A stretch of DNA of 64,000 nt. Origin: Paraburkholderia phytofirmans PsJN. GTDB lineage: Bacteria; Pseudomonadota; Gammaproteobacteria; Burkholderiales; Burkholderiaceae. Of the stretch, positions 18,109 to 26,513 are shown in pieces. Each line of letters begins with the position of its first letter. Position 1 is the first letter of the stretch. The position numbers were made by a program, and so were the translations under genes. The notes beneath the pieces were generated by a model, which did not search any database, was not told the origin of the DNA, and worked only from the letters and a program-made list of their open reading frames with translations. The DNA lies in the NCBI RefSeq assembly GCF_000020125.1, contig NC_010676.1:744001-808000 (forward strand), written 5' to 3'.

Positions 18109-19443
18109 TTACACGTGCAGCAGCAAATGCCGGCGTTCCCACGAACTGATCACGCGGAAGAACGCTTCATATTCGGTTTCCTTCAGAGCGAGGTAGGCTT
18201 TGACGAATTTCTCGCCGAGTACTTCGGCGATCGGCTCGCATGCGCCCATCAAGGTCAAACCCTCTTCGAGATTGCGCGGCAGCTGGTAGGGCAATTCGTA
18301 ACCGTCGCTGAGCAGAGGTTCGGTGGCTTCGAGCTTCTGCGTCATGCCGAGATAGCCGGCGGCGAGCGTCGCGGCAATCGCCAGATACGGATTGCAGTCC
18401 ACGCCCGGAATACGGTTTTCGATGCGGCGCGCAGCCGGTCCCGAATGCGGAATGCGGAAACCCACCGTACGGTTGTCGTAGCCCCACGCTACGTTGATCG
18501 GCGCGGCCATGAAACGCGACAGGCGACGATACGAGTTGATATACGGCGCGAAGATCGGCATCAGTGCAGGCGTGTACTTCTGGAGGCCGGCGATATAACT
18601 CGTAAATAACGAGGTGGGTTTGCCGTCGGGGCCGGTGAACAGGTTGTGACCGGTTTCTTCGTCCACTAGGCTCTGGTGCATGTGCATCGCCGAGCCCGGT
18701 TCGCCTTCCATCGGCTTGGCCATGAAAGTCGCGTACATCTTGTGGCGCAGCGCGGCTTCACGCACTGTGCGCTTGAAGAGGAACACGCTGTCGGCGAGCT
18801 TGAGCGGATCGCCGTGCATGAAGTTGATTTCCATCTGCGCGGCGCCGACTTCGTGAATCAGCGTGTCGACTTCGAGCTCCTGCACCTCGCAGTACTCGTA
18901 GATGTCTTCGAACAGCGGATCGAATTCGTTGACGGCTTCAATCGAGTACGCCTGACGGCCGGTCTCCGGACGACCGGTACGGCCGATAGGCGGTTGCAGC
19001 GGCAGATCCGGGTCCTTGTTCATATCGACCAGATAGAACTCGAGTTCGGGCGCGATAACCGGCTTCCAGCCTTTGGCCTTGTAGAGTTCGAGTACGCGGC
19101 GCAGCACACGGCGCGGCGAGATCGCAACGGGCGTGCCGTCGAAGTGGACGCAATCGTGGATCACCTGAGCGGTCGGATCGACGGCCCACGGAATCATGCG
19201 GATGGTGCTGGCGTCGGGCACGCACACCATGTCCGGATCGGTCACGCCGGTGAGCGTGCCGTCTTCCGGATAGTCTCCCGTGACGGTCTGGATCATCACC
19301 GCCTGCGGCAAGCGCATGGACTCGCCGGATTCGAATTTGCTGCGCGGAATGATCTTGCCGCGCGCGATGCCGGCCATATCCGGAATGATCGCTTCGATTT
19401 CGGTGACACGGTTCTTCTTCAGAAAATCGTCGATGTCATGCAT
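18109..19443 (-). CDS. puuA: Glutamate-putrescine ligase (glutamine synthetase family)
   Basis: This is a 444-residue glutamine-synthetase-fold enzyme. Signatures are IIPDMAGIARGKIIP near the N-terminus, the metal/ATP region EFYLVDMNKD, IHEVGAAQMEINFMHGD, GSAMHMHQSL and NRTVGFRIPHSGPAARRIENRIPG. In a putrescine locus it should ligate glutamate to putrescine with ATP to give gamma-glutamyl-putrescine, the entry step. The start at 19443 gives the usual length; an upstream frame reaching 19611 overlaps puuD and is not needed. It is preceded by puuD and followed by the aminotransferase after 28 bases. Confidence 0.9.
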   Translation of the reverse strand: MHDIDDFLKKNRVTEIEAIIPDMAGIARGKIIPRSKFESGESMRLPQAVMIQTVTGDYPEDGTLTGVTDPDMVCVPDASTIRMIPWAVDPTAQVIHDCVHFDGTPVAISPRRVLRRVLELYKAKGWKPVIAPELEFYLVDMNKDPDLPLQPPIGRTGRPETGRQAYSIEAVNEFDPLFEDIYEYCEVQELEVDTLIHEVGAAQMEINFMHGDPLKLADSVFLFKRTVREAALRHKMYATFMAKPMEGEPGSAMHMHQSLVDEETGHNLFTGPDGKPTSLFTSYIAGLQKYTPALMPIFAPYINSYRRLSRFMAAPINVAWGYDNRTVGFRIPHSGPAARRIENRIPGVDCNPYLAIAATLAAGYLGMTQKLEATEPLLSDGYELPYQLPRNLEEGLTLMGACEPIAEVLGEKFVKAYLALKETEYEAFFRVISSWERRHLLLHV

Positions 19444-19475
19444 GTTTATTCTCTCTGTTTTAGTGCGCGACCGGC

Positions 19476-20270
19476 TCAGGCATGCGTGGCAGCGGCGGAT
19501 GCCGCGCCATAGCCGGCCTTGGTGCGCATTCGATCGCGGCAGGCGTCGCCGAAGGCCCGAAAGATCGCGGTGGATAGTGCGTCGTTGGCATGCTTCCACT
19601 CCGGGTGCCACTGCACACCCAGCGCGAAAGCGCGCGCATCTATCACGCTCACCGCTTCGATCAAGCCGTCCGGCGCGGTGGCTTCGGCCGTGAGGCCTAC
19701 GCCCAGCCGCTCGACGCCCTGACCGTGCAATGAATTCACACGCGCTTCATTCGTGCCGCCCGCGAGGCGCTGCAACAAGCCGCCCTGCGTCAGCGTGATC
19801 GAATGCGACGGTGCGTATTGCACGTCGAGGTCGTCTTCCTTGTTCTCGCGGTGGTCGTTCAGACCGTCCACCGCGTGAACGCTTTGATGCAGCGTCCCGC
19901 CAAAAACCACGTTCATTTCCTGGAAGCCCCGGCAGACGGCCAGCAGCGGCACGCCGGCGGCGATTGCCGCGCGCATCAGCGGCAGCGTCGTCGCATCGCG
20001 TGCGGCGTCGTGCAGCGTGCCCGGCGTGCTGGGATGGCCGCCGTAGCGGTGCGGCTCGACGTTCGAATAGCTGCCTGTAAACAACAGGCCGTCGACCGTC
20101 GCCAGCACGTCTTCGGCTGACTGACGCTCGCCGAGCGCCGGCAGCAGCATGGCCAGCGCCTGTGAACCGTCCACGATCGCGGCGATATATTTCTCGCCGA
20201 CCACATGCGACGGGTGGACTCCCATCATCGTTCTGTCAGCGCTGATGCCGACCAAGGGTTTCTTTCGCAT
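19476..20270 (-). CDS. puuD: Gamma-glutamyl-gamma-aminobutyrate hydrolase
   Basis: This 264-residue class-I glutamine-amidotransferase-like hydrolase has the nucleophile Cys113 in PLLAVCRGFQEMN and the catalytic His in GVQWHPEW. GLLFTGSYSNVEPHRYG is the usual PuuD oxyanion/substrate segment. It cleaves gamma-glutamyl-GABA to glutamate and GABA, closing the Puu cycle. The ATG at 20270 starts the conserved MRKKPLVGISADR; a longer frame to 20324 has no better site. It is the first gene of the minus-strand polyamine set, after a gap of about 950 bases to puuR. Confidence 0.9.
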   Translation of the reverse strand: MRKKPLVGISADRTMMGVHPSHVVGEKYIAAIVDGSQALAMLLPALGERQSAEDVLATVDGLLFTGSYSNVEPHRYGGHPSTPGTLHDAARDATTLPLMRAAIAAGVPLLAVCRGFQEMNVVFGGTLHQSVHAVDGLNDHRENKEDDLDVQYAPSHSITLTQGGLLQRLAGGTNEARVNSLHGQGVERLGVGLTAEATAPDGLIEAVSVIDARAFALGVQWHPEWKHANDALSTAIFRAFGDACRDRMRTKAGYGAASAAATHA

Positions 20271-21223
20271 AACGAATAGACGTGTGTGTTCCCCGCGGGA
20301 CGCGGCATGAACAACGTTAAACACAGCGCGGCACGATTCCGCAGCCGTGCGCCGTGCGCAAAGCCACCGGTGTAGTGCAGGCGGTCGTCGTCAACTGAAA
20401 CGCGCCGCGCGTGATAGTCAGATGGGCTGTTCGATTCGATCCGCTGCGGTGCGCAACCGGTCCGATGGGCATGAATTGCACAGGCGGCAAACAGCACCGC
20501 ACACGCAGGAACGCACGGCTCGAAAGAGCGCGCTCACGCAAACGGATGAATCGAACGGCGAAAAGGGGGAGGCGCTACGGCAGCAGCGAGGCGACTTCGT
20601 CCGTGCGCACGGCAATGAAGGCGCGCGCGGAGATAGAGTTGTGACGTCGAACTGAACGGCGGGACAGGATCGTGAAGACGGACAGGAAGCGGCGGAACGC
20701 AAGGCTGCCGCTGCTGCCGTCGGCGATGGCGCCGTCAGCGCGAGGACAACTCGCCTGACTACGATTCCATCTCACCAAAGGGCCTCGGACTCTCACGATT
20801 ACACTCGACTGGCGACGTTGAAAGTATTGAACGGCCTGCTCGAAATCCGCACGGGGCGTTTAAAGAAACAGGACGCTGGGATGATCGCCTTGAACCGATG
20901 CGAACTGAATTCGCTGCGCCGCAAAACACCTTTGGGTGCCTCACGACGTCGGCATAACGATCGCCTGGGAACCAGCATATACGAGCCAATAAAGCCGTCA
21001 AACCCTTTTTGATAAAACATTTATCAGGGCTTTCCCGAGGGTCCGGCTAAAATTCCGCCCCGTGGGAACACTCGTTGCGCTATTCATATTTCGGAATCCT
21101 TTCAGGGTTTTCCCCAGCGGCGCAAAAATCAAAGTGACTAGAATATTCAACACTCGCGAGCAGCGCGTTGCCCCGAGTCTTGTGTTCATTTCATCTGGTC
21201 ACTTAGCGCCCCGATCGTAATCA
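20271..21223. other. Long divergent intergenic region between puuD and puuR
   Basis: This 953-base stretch has no convincing gene on either strand. The open frames in it are short, compositionally biased and lack start sites. It holds the predicted minus-strand promoter and the palindrome annotated separately near 20974-21026. The promoter lies about 700 bases from the puuD start, so the transcript would have a very long leader, or a closer promoter was missed. Confidence 0.6.
20974..21026 (-). promoter_or_regulatory. Putative polyamine promoter and PuuR-type operator
   Basis: TGATAAA-ACA-TTTATCA at 21010-21026 is a perfect 7-bp inverted repeat with a 3-base centre in AT-rich sequence that stands out from its surroundings. 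Eight bases away, on the minus strand, TTGACG (20996-21001) and TATGCT (20974-20979) lie 16 bases apart, matching a sigma-70 promoter. The neighbouring XRE-cupin regulator is the obvious candidate to bind the palindrome. No identical second copy was seen by eye. Confidence 0.5.
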
Positions 21224-21793
21224 ATGTCAGAGAACCTAGCGATGTCCATAGAAGTAGCGACCCGTCTGCAATACATCCGCAAGAAGAACGGCTTGTCCCA
21301 GCGTGAACTGGCGAAACGGGCGGGAGTGACGAACGGGACGATCTCGCTGATCGAACAGAATCGTGTGAGTCCCTCGGTGGGCTCGCTGAAGAAACTGCTT
21401 GAATGCATACCCATGAGTCTTGCCGAATTCTTCACCTTCGAAGTGGAAGTGGAACGTTCGGTCGTGTCGCGCCGTGCCGACATGCCGAACCTCGGCAATG
21501 AGTCGATCGAGTTCTATCTAGCGGGTTCAAGCGTGAAAGATCGCAACATGGGCATTCTGCGCGAGGTCTATCAGCCGTTGTCGGACACGGGGCCGGAAAT
21601 GCTGGAGCACGAAGGGCACGAGGGCGGGGTGGTGGTCAGCGGTCAGATCGAACTGACGGTGGACGGCACCACGTGGCTGCTCGACCCCGGTGACAGCTAC
21701 TACTTCGAAAGCCGTCTTCCGCACCGTTTTCGCAATCCCAGCGCGGACCATCTCTGCGAGATCGTGTCGGCCAATTCGCCGCCCACTTTCTAA
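21224..21793 (+). CDS. puuR: XRE-cupin transcriptional regulator, PuuR-like
   Basis: The protein has 189 residues. An N-terminal helix-turn-helix (RLQYIRKKNGLSQRELAKRAGV, TNGTISLIEQNRVSPS, about residues 14-55) is joined to a C-terminal cupin (EMLEHEGHEGGVVVSGQIEL to DSYYFESRLPHRFRNPS). This is the architecture of PuuR, which represses putrescine catabolism until the polyamine binds. It is divergent from the puu-pot genes and 115 bases upstream of puuC, so it probably controls both directions. A second ATG at 21242 could also serve as start; neither has a strong ribosome site. Confidence 0.88.
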   Translation: MSENLAMSIEVATRLQYIRKKNGLSQRELAKRAGVTNGTISLIEQNRVSPSVGSLKKLLECIPMSLAEFFTFEVEVERSVVSRRADMPNLGNESIEFYLAGSSVKDRNMGILREVYQPLSDTGPEMLEHEGHEGGVVVSGQIELTVDGTTWLLDPGDSYYFESRLPHRFRNPSADHLCEIVSANSPPTF

Positions 21794-21908
21794 AGACTCC
21801 GCGCCAACGCGCCTCGACTCGATTCACTGCCGCAACTCATTGCCGCAGTTCAGTGCCGCATGAAGTCGATGCGGGTTTGCGTCGAGCGCATAACATTGAG
21901 GCATCCTG

Positions 21909-23402
21909 ATGGACAAGAAATCTTTCGCTTTCTGGCAAGACAAGGCCGCTACACTATCGATCGAAGGCCGCGCGTTTATCGACGGTGAATACCGTGATGC
22001 CGAGGGTGGCCGCACGTTCGACTGCCTGAGTCCGATCGACGGCAAGCTGCTCGCCAAAGTCGCCGACAGCGGCGCGGCCGATGTCGACGCCGCCGTTGCG
22101 GCCGCACGCCGCGCGTTCGACTCCGGCGTGTGGTCGGGCCTCAACCCGCGCCAGCGTAAAGCCGTGCTGCTGCGCTGGGCCGCGTCGATTCGCGAGCACA
22201 TGGACGAACTCGCACTGCTCGAAACGCTCGACGCCGGCAAGCCGATCGCCGACACCACCAGCGTCGACGTACCGGGCGCGGCGTATTGCGTCGAATGGTT
22301 CGCTGAAGCCATCGACAAAATCGGCGGTGAAGTCGCGCCGGCCGATCATCATCTGCTCGGACTCGTCACGCGTGAGCCGATCGGCGTGGTGGCAGCGGTC
22401 GTGCCGTGGAATTTCCCGATCCTGATGGCCTCGTGGAAATTCGGCCCGGCGTTGGCGGCGGGCAATAGCGTGGTGCTCAAGCCATCGGAGAAGTCGCCGC
22501 TCACTGCGATCCGCCTCGCGCAACTCGCACTGGACGCAGGCATTCCCGCCGGCGTCTTCAACGTGGTGCCGGGCGCGGGCGAACCGGGCAAGCTGCTGGC
22601 GCTGCATCAGGACGTAGACTGCCTCGCCTTCACCGGCTCGACCAACGTCGGCAAGCTGATCATGCAGTACGCCGGGCAATCGAACCTCAAACGCGTGTGG
22701 CTCGAACTCGGCGGCAAGTCGCCGAACATCGTGATGCCGGATTGCCCGGATATGGACCGCGCGGCGAATGCGGCAGCGGGGGCGATCTTCTACAACATGG
22801 GCGAAATGTGTACGGCGGGTTCGCGCCTGCTCGTGCATCGCGACATCAAGGACGTCTTCATCGACAAGCTGATCGCCGCGGCGCGCAGCTATACGCCGGG
22901 CAATCCGCTCGATCCGGACACGTCGATGGGCGCGATCGTCGACAAGGTTCAGCTCGAACGCGTGCTCGGCTATATCGAGGCAGGCCGTGCGGAAGCCAAA
23001 CTGTTGCTCGGCGGCGCGCGCGTGAAAGAGGACACCGGCGGCTTCTATATCGAGCCGACCATCTTCGAGATTCCGGGTTCCGGCGCGAAGGTCGCGCGTG
23101 AGGAAATCTTCGGGCCGGTGTTGTCGGTGATCACGTTCGACACGGTGGAGGAGGCGATCAGGATCGCTAACGACAGCGAATATGGTCTCGCCGCTGCCGT
23201 CTGGACCTCGAACCTGACCACCGCGCACGAGGTGTCGCGCAAACTCCGCGCCGGCACAGTCTGGGTCAATTGCTACGACGAAGGCGGCGACATGAACTTC
23301 CCGTTCGGCGGCTACAAGCAATCGGGCAATGGCCGCGATAAGTCGCTGCATGCGTTGGAAAAATACACCGAGCTGAAGTCCACGCTCGTGCGGCTGCGCT
23401 AA
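21909..23402 (+). CDS. puuC: Aldehyde dehydrogenase, gamma-glutamyl-aminobutyraldehyde type
   Basis: This 497-residue NAD(P)-dependent aldehyde dehydrogenase has the cofactor region VPWNFPILMASWKFGPALAAG, general base in LELGGKSPNIV, nucleophile Cys301 in GEMCTAGSR, and EEIFGPVLSV. Length and motifs match PuuC/AldA enzymes that oxidise gamma-glutamyl-gamma-aminobutyraldehyde to gamma-glutamyl-GABA. GAGG lies seven bases before the ATG. It follows puuR on the same strand and bridges the PuuB and PuuD steps encoded on the other strand. Confidence 0.9.
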   Translation: MDKKSFAFWQDKAATLSIEGRAFIDGEYRDAEGGRTFDCLSPIDGKLLAKVADSGAADVDAAVAAARRAFDSGVWSGLNPRQRKAVLLRWAASIREHMDELALLETLDAGKPIADTTSVDVPGAAYCVEWFAEAIDKIGGEVAPADHHLLGLVTREPIGVVAAVVPWNFPILMASWKFGPALAAGNSVVLKPSEKSPLTAIRLAQLALDAGIPAGVFNVVPGAGEPGKLLALHQDVDCLAFTGSTNVGKLIMQYAGQSNLKRVWLELGGKSPNIVMPDCPDMDRAANAAAGAIFYNMGEMCTAGSRLLVHRDIKDVFIDKLIAAARSYTPGNPLDPDTSMGAIVDKVQLERVLGYIEAGRAEAKLLLGGARVKEDTGGFYIEPTIFEIPGSGAKVAREEIFGPVLSVITFDTVEEAIRIANDSEYGLAAAVWTSNLTTAHEVSRKLRAGTVWVNCYDEGGDMNFPFGGYKQSGNGRDKSLHALEKYTELKSTLVRLR

Positions 23403-23411
23403 AGGAGTCGC

Positions 23412-23609
23412 GAAGCCGGCGGGTTGTCGTCGGCGCAGGGGCTCGCCATCGTGCGCGCGCTCGGTGCGTTGAATCTGGTGGGCGCGGACGTCGTGGAAGT
23501 CGCGCCGGCTTACCACCAGAGCGAGATCACGGCGATTGCCGCGGCGCATATCGCGTGTGATCTGCTGTGTCTGCGGCGACAGCGCAAGGTTGCAGGACGC
23601 GAGGCTTAG
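23412..23609 (+). pseudogene. Agmatinase/guanidinobutyrase-like remnant (C-terminal fragment)
   Basis: Ten bases after puuC an open stretch reads GGLSSAQGLAIVRAL, then LNLVGADVVEVAPAYHQSEI, then TAIAAAHIACDLLCL. This is the C-terminal end of the ureohydrolase fold (agmatinase SpeB, guanidinobutyrase). The metal-binding histidine/aspartate motifs that lie earlier in the protein are absent, and no upstream coding sequence remains, because puuC abuts. The remnant is about 65 codons with an altered arginine-rich tail. It indicates that the ancestral locus also encoded a putrescine- or GABA-forming ureohydrolase, since lost by deletion. Confidence 0.75.
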
Positions 23610-23650
23610 GCGGGCCGGCTCTTCCGGCGAACTGGCGCAAAGAAACCGGC

Positions 23651-24847
23651 TCAGCCCATCGACGACGAATGTTCGGGCTGGCGCCGGCCTTCGCGCAAGC
23701 CGAGCGCATAGACCACCAGCGCGCCGCTCATCAGCGCGAGTTGCCACATCAGCATATCGCTGCCGCGCGCGTTCATCGCGAAGCCCGCGACGAGCGGCCC
23801 CACGATCGAACTCGCGGTGAAGGTGAGCGACAACAGCCGCATGTTGCGAGTGAGCGCGGCCTTGTCGCTGCAAGCAGCCGCATAAATGCCGAGTGTGATG
23901 AACGAACTGTTCATGCCACCGAGCAGCAGTGCGCTTGCGGCAGCGAGCCACGACGCGGGCGCGGCCAGCGCGAAGCCGCCGATGGCCAGTGTGCTGAGCG
24001 CGGCGCACACGATCACCGTGGCCGCGAGCCCCGCGCGATCGGCCAGCCAGCCGACCGGAAATTGCAGCGCCATGCCGCCGACCCCGAACAATGTCAGCAA
24101 CGTGGCGGTCTGCGTGGCGTTGAGGCCGTGCGCGTCTGCGAATAGCGGGAAGAGGCCGTAAAGCGCGCCGTCGCCGATACCGCCTGCTGCGATGACTACC
24201 ATGCCCAGGCTCACCAGCGGGCCGACGGCCAGGCGTCGTCCGGTGCTCATTCTTCGCGCAGGCGGCGCTTCTTGCAAAGCTGGCGGCCTCTCATCCGATG
24301 CGGTCAGCCACAGCGGCAGCGCCGCTGCAAATGTGAAGGCCGCGCCGGCCGCGAACGTGATGCGTGCATCGACATCGCACCACACCGCGAGCGCGGGCCC
24401 GATGACGCCGGCGGTGGCGATCAGCGCTTCGTGTACGCCCACCACGCGTCCACTCGATTCAGCGGGCACCAGACTGTAGAGCCAGGTTTCGTTGGCGATC
24501 CAGCGCAAGCCGATGCCGAACCCCGTCAGCAGGCCAGGCACGAGCCAGAGCGGCCACGACAACGTACCCATGACGGCGAACGCCACCAGCGTGGCCAGCA
24601 GACCCAGCGACACCGTGCGTTTCGCGCCGAGGCGCGCCATCAGCCACGGCGCGATCAGCAAGCCGGCCAGCATGCCAGTCCATTGCGCGGCGGAAAAGAG
24701 GCCGGCGCGTGGCGCGTCCAGGCCGCGATGGGCGAGCCACACGGGCAGCACCATGAAGCCGATGCCGAACTGGCCGACCTGCGAGAGCGCCGACACCGCG
24801 GTCAGCGCCGCGATTGCGCGCCAACGCACCGGCGCGGCGGATTTCAT
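23651..24847 (-). CDS. MFS transporter paired with MarR regulator
   Basis: This 398-residue, 12-helix carrier resembles YcaD/arabinose-efflux-type MFS proteins: GIGFMVLPVWLAHRGLDAPRAG, LMARLGAKRTVSLG, GFGIGLRWIANETWLYS, GGMNSSFITLGIYAAACSDK. The ATG at 24847 overlaps the TGA of the upstream marR-type gene by four bases, so the two are one unit controlled by the palindrome upstream. It is probably an exporter whose substrate derepresses the regulator; the compound is unknown. Confidence 0.85.
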   Translation of the reverse strand: MKSAAPVRWRAIAALTAVSALSQVGQFGIGFMVLPVWLAHRGLDAPRAGLFSAAQWTGMLAGLLIAPWLMARLGAKRTVSLGLLATLVAFAVMGTLSWPLWLVPGLLTGFGIGLRWIANETWLYSLVPAESSGRVVGVHEALIATAGVIGPALAVWCDVDARITFAAGAAFTFAAALPLWLTASDERPPALQEAPPARRMSTGRRLAVGPLVSLGMVVIAAGGIGDGALYGLFPLFADAHGLNATQTATLLTLFGVGGMALQFPVGWLADRAGLAATVIVCAALSTLAIGGFALAAPASWLAAASALLLGGMNSSFITLGIYAAACSDKAALTRNMRLLSLTFTASSIVGPLVAGFAMNARGSDMLMWQLALMSGALVVYALGLREGRRQPEHSSSMG

Positions 24848-25377
24848 GTGCTGCTCCGCGCGGGCATGGGCAGACCCTGTTCGCGGCATTCGACCGGACA
24901 GCCGGCCTTCAGGCACGGACCGTCGTCGCACAGGCGGCACAGTTGCATGGCGTGCGCGGGGTCGCGAGTCTCGTTCCACAAGATCTTGATCAGCACGCTT
25001 TCCAGCACCTCGCGCTCGCTGTCTTCAAGCCGGCCGACTATGCGTTGCAGCATTTTGTCGCGCGCCGCTTGCAGACGCTTGGCCTCACGTTTGCCGGTTG
25101 TGGTCAAGGCAAGCGCGACAGCCCGCTTGTCAGCACCCGATTTTTTCTCGATGAGGCCTGCCTCGACCAGGCCCGCCACGGCGCGCACGGCGGCCGGATG
25201 CGACAGGTCGACCGCCTCGCGCAGCACTTCAATCGATGAATCGGGATATTGGCCGACCGCGTTGAGCATGGCGCGGGCGGTGGGGCCGGCGAGCGCGTCC
25301 ACGGTGGGTTGCGCGTTCATTTCGTCCGTAACCAGCAAGGCGAGCACGCCGAGCAGATTTTCTGTGCGCTGCGTCAT
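24844..25377 (-). CDS. MarR-family regulator with C-terminal cysteine cluster
   Basis: The protein has 177 residues. The winged helix spans about residues 30-120 (IEVLREAVDLSHPAAVRAVAGL as recognition region, KSGADKRAVALALTTTGK as wing). After the dimerisation helix come five cysteines, C147, C150, C155, C160 and C164 (CRLC, GPC, AGC, VEC), spaced CxxC-x4-C-x4-C-x3-C. They could bind a metal or respond to oxidants or electrophiles. It overlaps the MFS gene by four bases and has a 42-bp palindrome ending nine bases before its start codon, so autorepression is likely. Confidence 0.88.
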   Translation of the reverse strand: MTQRTENLLGVLALLVTDEMNAQPTVDALAGPTARAMLNAVGQYPDSSIEVLREAVDLSHPAAVRAVAGLVEAGLIEKKSGADKRAVALALTTTGKREAKRLQAARDKMLQRIVGRLEDSEREVLESVLIKILWNETRDPAHAMQLCRLCDDGPCLKAGCPVECREQGLPMPARSST

Positions 25378-25386
25378 GGGGAAGCC

Positions 25387-25452
25387 TCAATGTGTGCAAC
25401 GTGCATATATGCATGTTGCACACATTGAAAATGAGGCGCAAGCTTTTTTTTT
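25387..25452 (-). promoter_or_regulatory. 42-bp near-perfect palindrome over the marR-MFS promoter
   Basis: Bases 25387-25407 and 25408-25428 are inverse copies matching at 20 of 21 positions with no spacer. The arms begin TCAATGTGTGCAAC and meet at a central TATA. On the minus strand TTTTCA (25426-25431) and TATATG (25404-25409), 16 bases apart, form a promoter whose spacer and -10 lie inside the palindrome. A run of nine A (25444-25452 on the minus strand) lies where an UP element would. Binding of a dimer pair should block RNA polymerase. Confidence 0.75.
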
Positions 25453-25493
25453 AACGGCAACGCGGCGCTATTCGCGAGGCACGCGCGAAAGCG

Positions 25494-26513
25494 TTACTTC
25501 GCCAGCCGCGCCCGAACCGTGTATTCGCCTTCTTCGCCTTCGTCCTCGATCATGTGGGCCTTGGCGGTGTGGAAGTCGGCCGGCAACGGTTCGACCGGAT
25601 AGCCGCGTTTCTGCCACGCGTCGAGGCCGCCCTTGAGCGCGCGGATGTGATGGATATTCTTGCGATGCAACTGCTCGACGATCCGCTTCGCCGTCGCTTC
25701 GTTCGGACACACGCAGTAGACGACGATCGGCCGCTTCAACAGCTCGGGGTCGATCGGCTCGGGCGAATCGAGATCCAGCGGCCTTGCGCCGGCGATCCGG
25801 TGCGATTCTTTTGCGCGGACGCTGCGTGGCCGCGCGTCGAAGATCAGCGGCGGTTCGTTCGACTTCATCATCTCGTCGAGCTGGTCGGGCGAAATGCGCG
25901 TATGCGCGAGCCAGCGGCGAAATTGCCAGCGGCGCACCCAGCGATACAGCAGCACGGCCACGAAGATTGCCGCGAACGCATCGAAAATCGTGCCGCCGTT
26001 GTGGCGCACGAGCAGCATCAGTTGCACGATCTCGTCGTGCAGCGCGGCGCCGCCGATCACCCATACGCTCGCCCACAGCGTCGCGCCGACAAAATCCCAC
26101 AGCAAAAACACGCCGACGTTGATGGCCGTCGTGCCGAGCAGCGGCGCGGAGACCAGGCCGAGTCCGGGCAGGAACTTCGCAACGGTGAGAATCGGTGCGC
26201 CGTACCGTTCATAGGTATTGCGCGCGAGCCGGACCGTGGTGTCGAGCGAGAGAGAGAAGCGCACCAGGTAGTTCAGCATGCGGCGGCCGTAGGCCCGTCC
26301 GGTGAAAAACCATAGCGAGTCGGCGATCAGCGTGGCGGCGACCGCGGCGCACACCACGCTCGCATACGAGGTCTGTCCCATGGCGGCCATGGTCCCACCG
26401 AGAATCAGCATCGGCGCGGCCGGAATCGGCACGCCGAGTTGCGTGATGAGCACGCTCATGAACACGGCCCACACCCCCAGCGAGGGTGGAATAGCAACCG
26501 GAAAATGCCACAC
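25494..26513 (-). CDS. DedA-family membrane protein fused to a rhodanese domain
   Basis: The protein has 339 residues. Residues about 1-200 are a DedA/VTT membrane domain with five to six helices: LGVPIPAAPMLILGG, then the conserved DSLWFFTGRAYGRR and KFLPGLGLVSAPLLG motifs. Residues about 225-315 are a rhodanese domain: IFDARPRSVRAKESHRIAGA, active-site Cys in IVVYCVCPNEATA, and IRALKGGLDAWQKRGYPVEP. DedA proteins act in lipid scrambling and envelope homeostasis; the rhodanese part may carry a sulfur or redox signal. The GTG at 26513 is the preferred start because AGGAG lies nine bases upstream and VWHFPVAIPPSL completes the first DedA segment. Confidence 0.85.
   Translation of the reverse strand: MWHFPVAIPPSLGVWAVFMSVLITQLGVPIPAAPMLILGGTMAAMGQTSYASVVCAAVAATLIADSLWFFTGRAYGRRMLNYLVRFSLSLDTTVRLARNTYERYGAPILTVAKFLPGLGLVSAPLLGTTAINVGVFLLWDFVGATLWASVWVIGGAALHDEIVQLMLLVRHNGGTIFDAFAAIFVAVLLYRWVRRWQFRRWLAHTRISPDQLDEMMKSNEPPLIFDARPRSVRAKESHRIAGARPLDLDSPEPIDPELLKRPIVVYCVCPNEATAKRIVEQLHRKNIHHIRALKGGLDAWQKRGYPVEPLPADFHTAKAHMIEDEGEEGEYTVRARLAK

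Noticed and set aside
20347..20702. Short open frames on both strands in the puuD-puuR gap
   Set aside because: They are Arg/Ser/Cys-biased, overlap each other, and none has a ribosome site or similarity to a known protein.
21954..24008. A 684-codon minus-strand frame opposite puuC
   Set aside because: It is antisense to an intact aldehyde dehydrogenase; composition is arginine-heavy and no domain can be seen.
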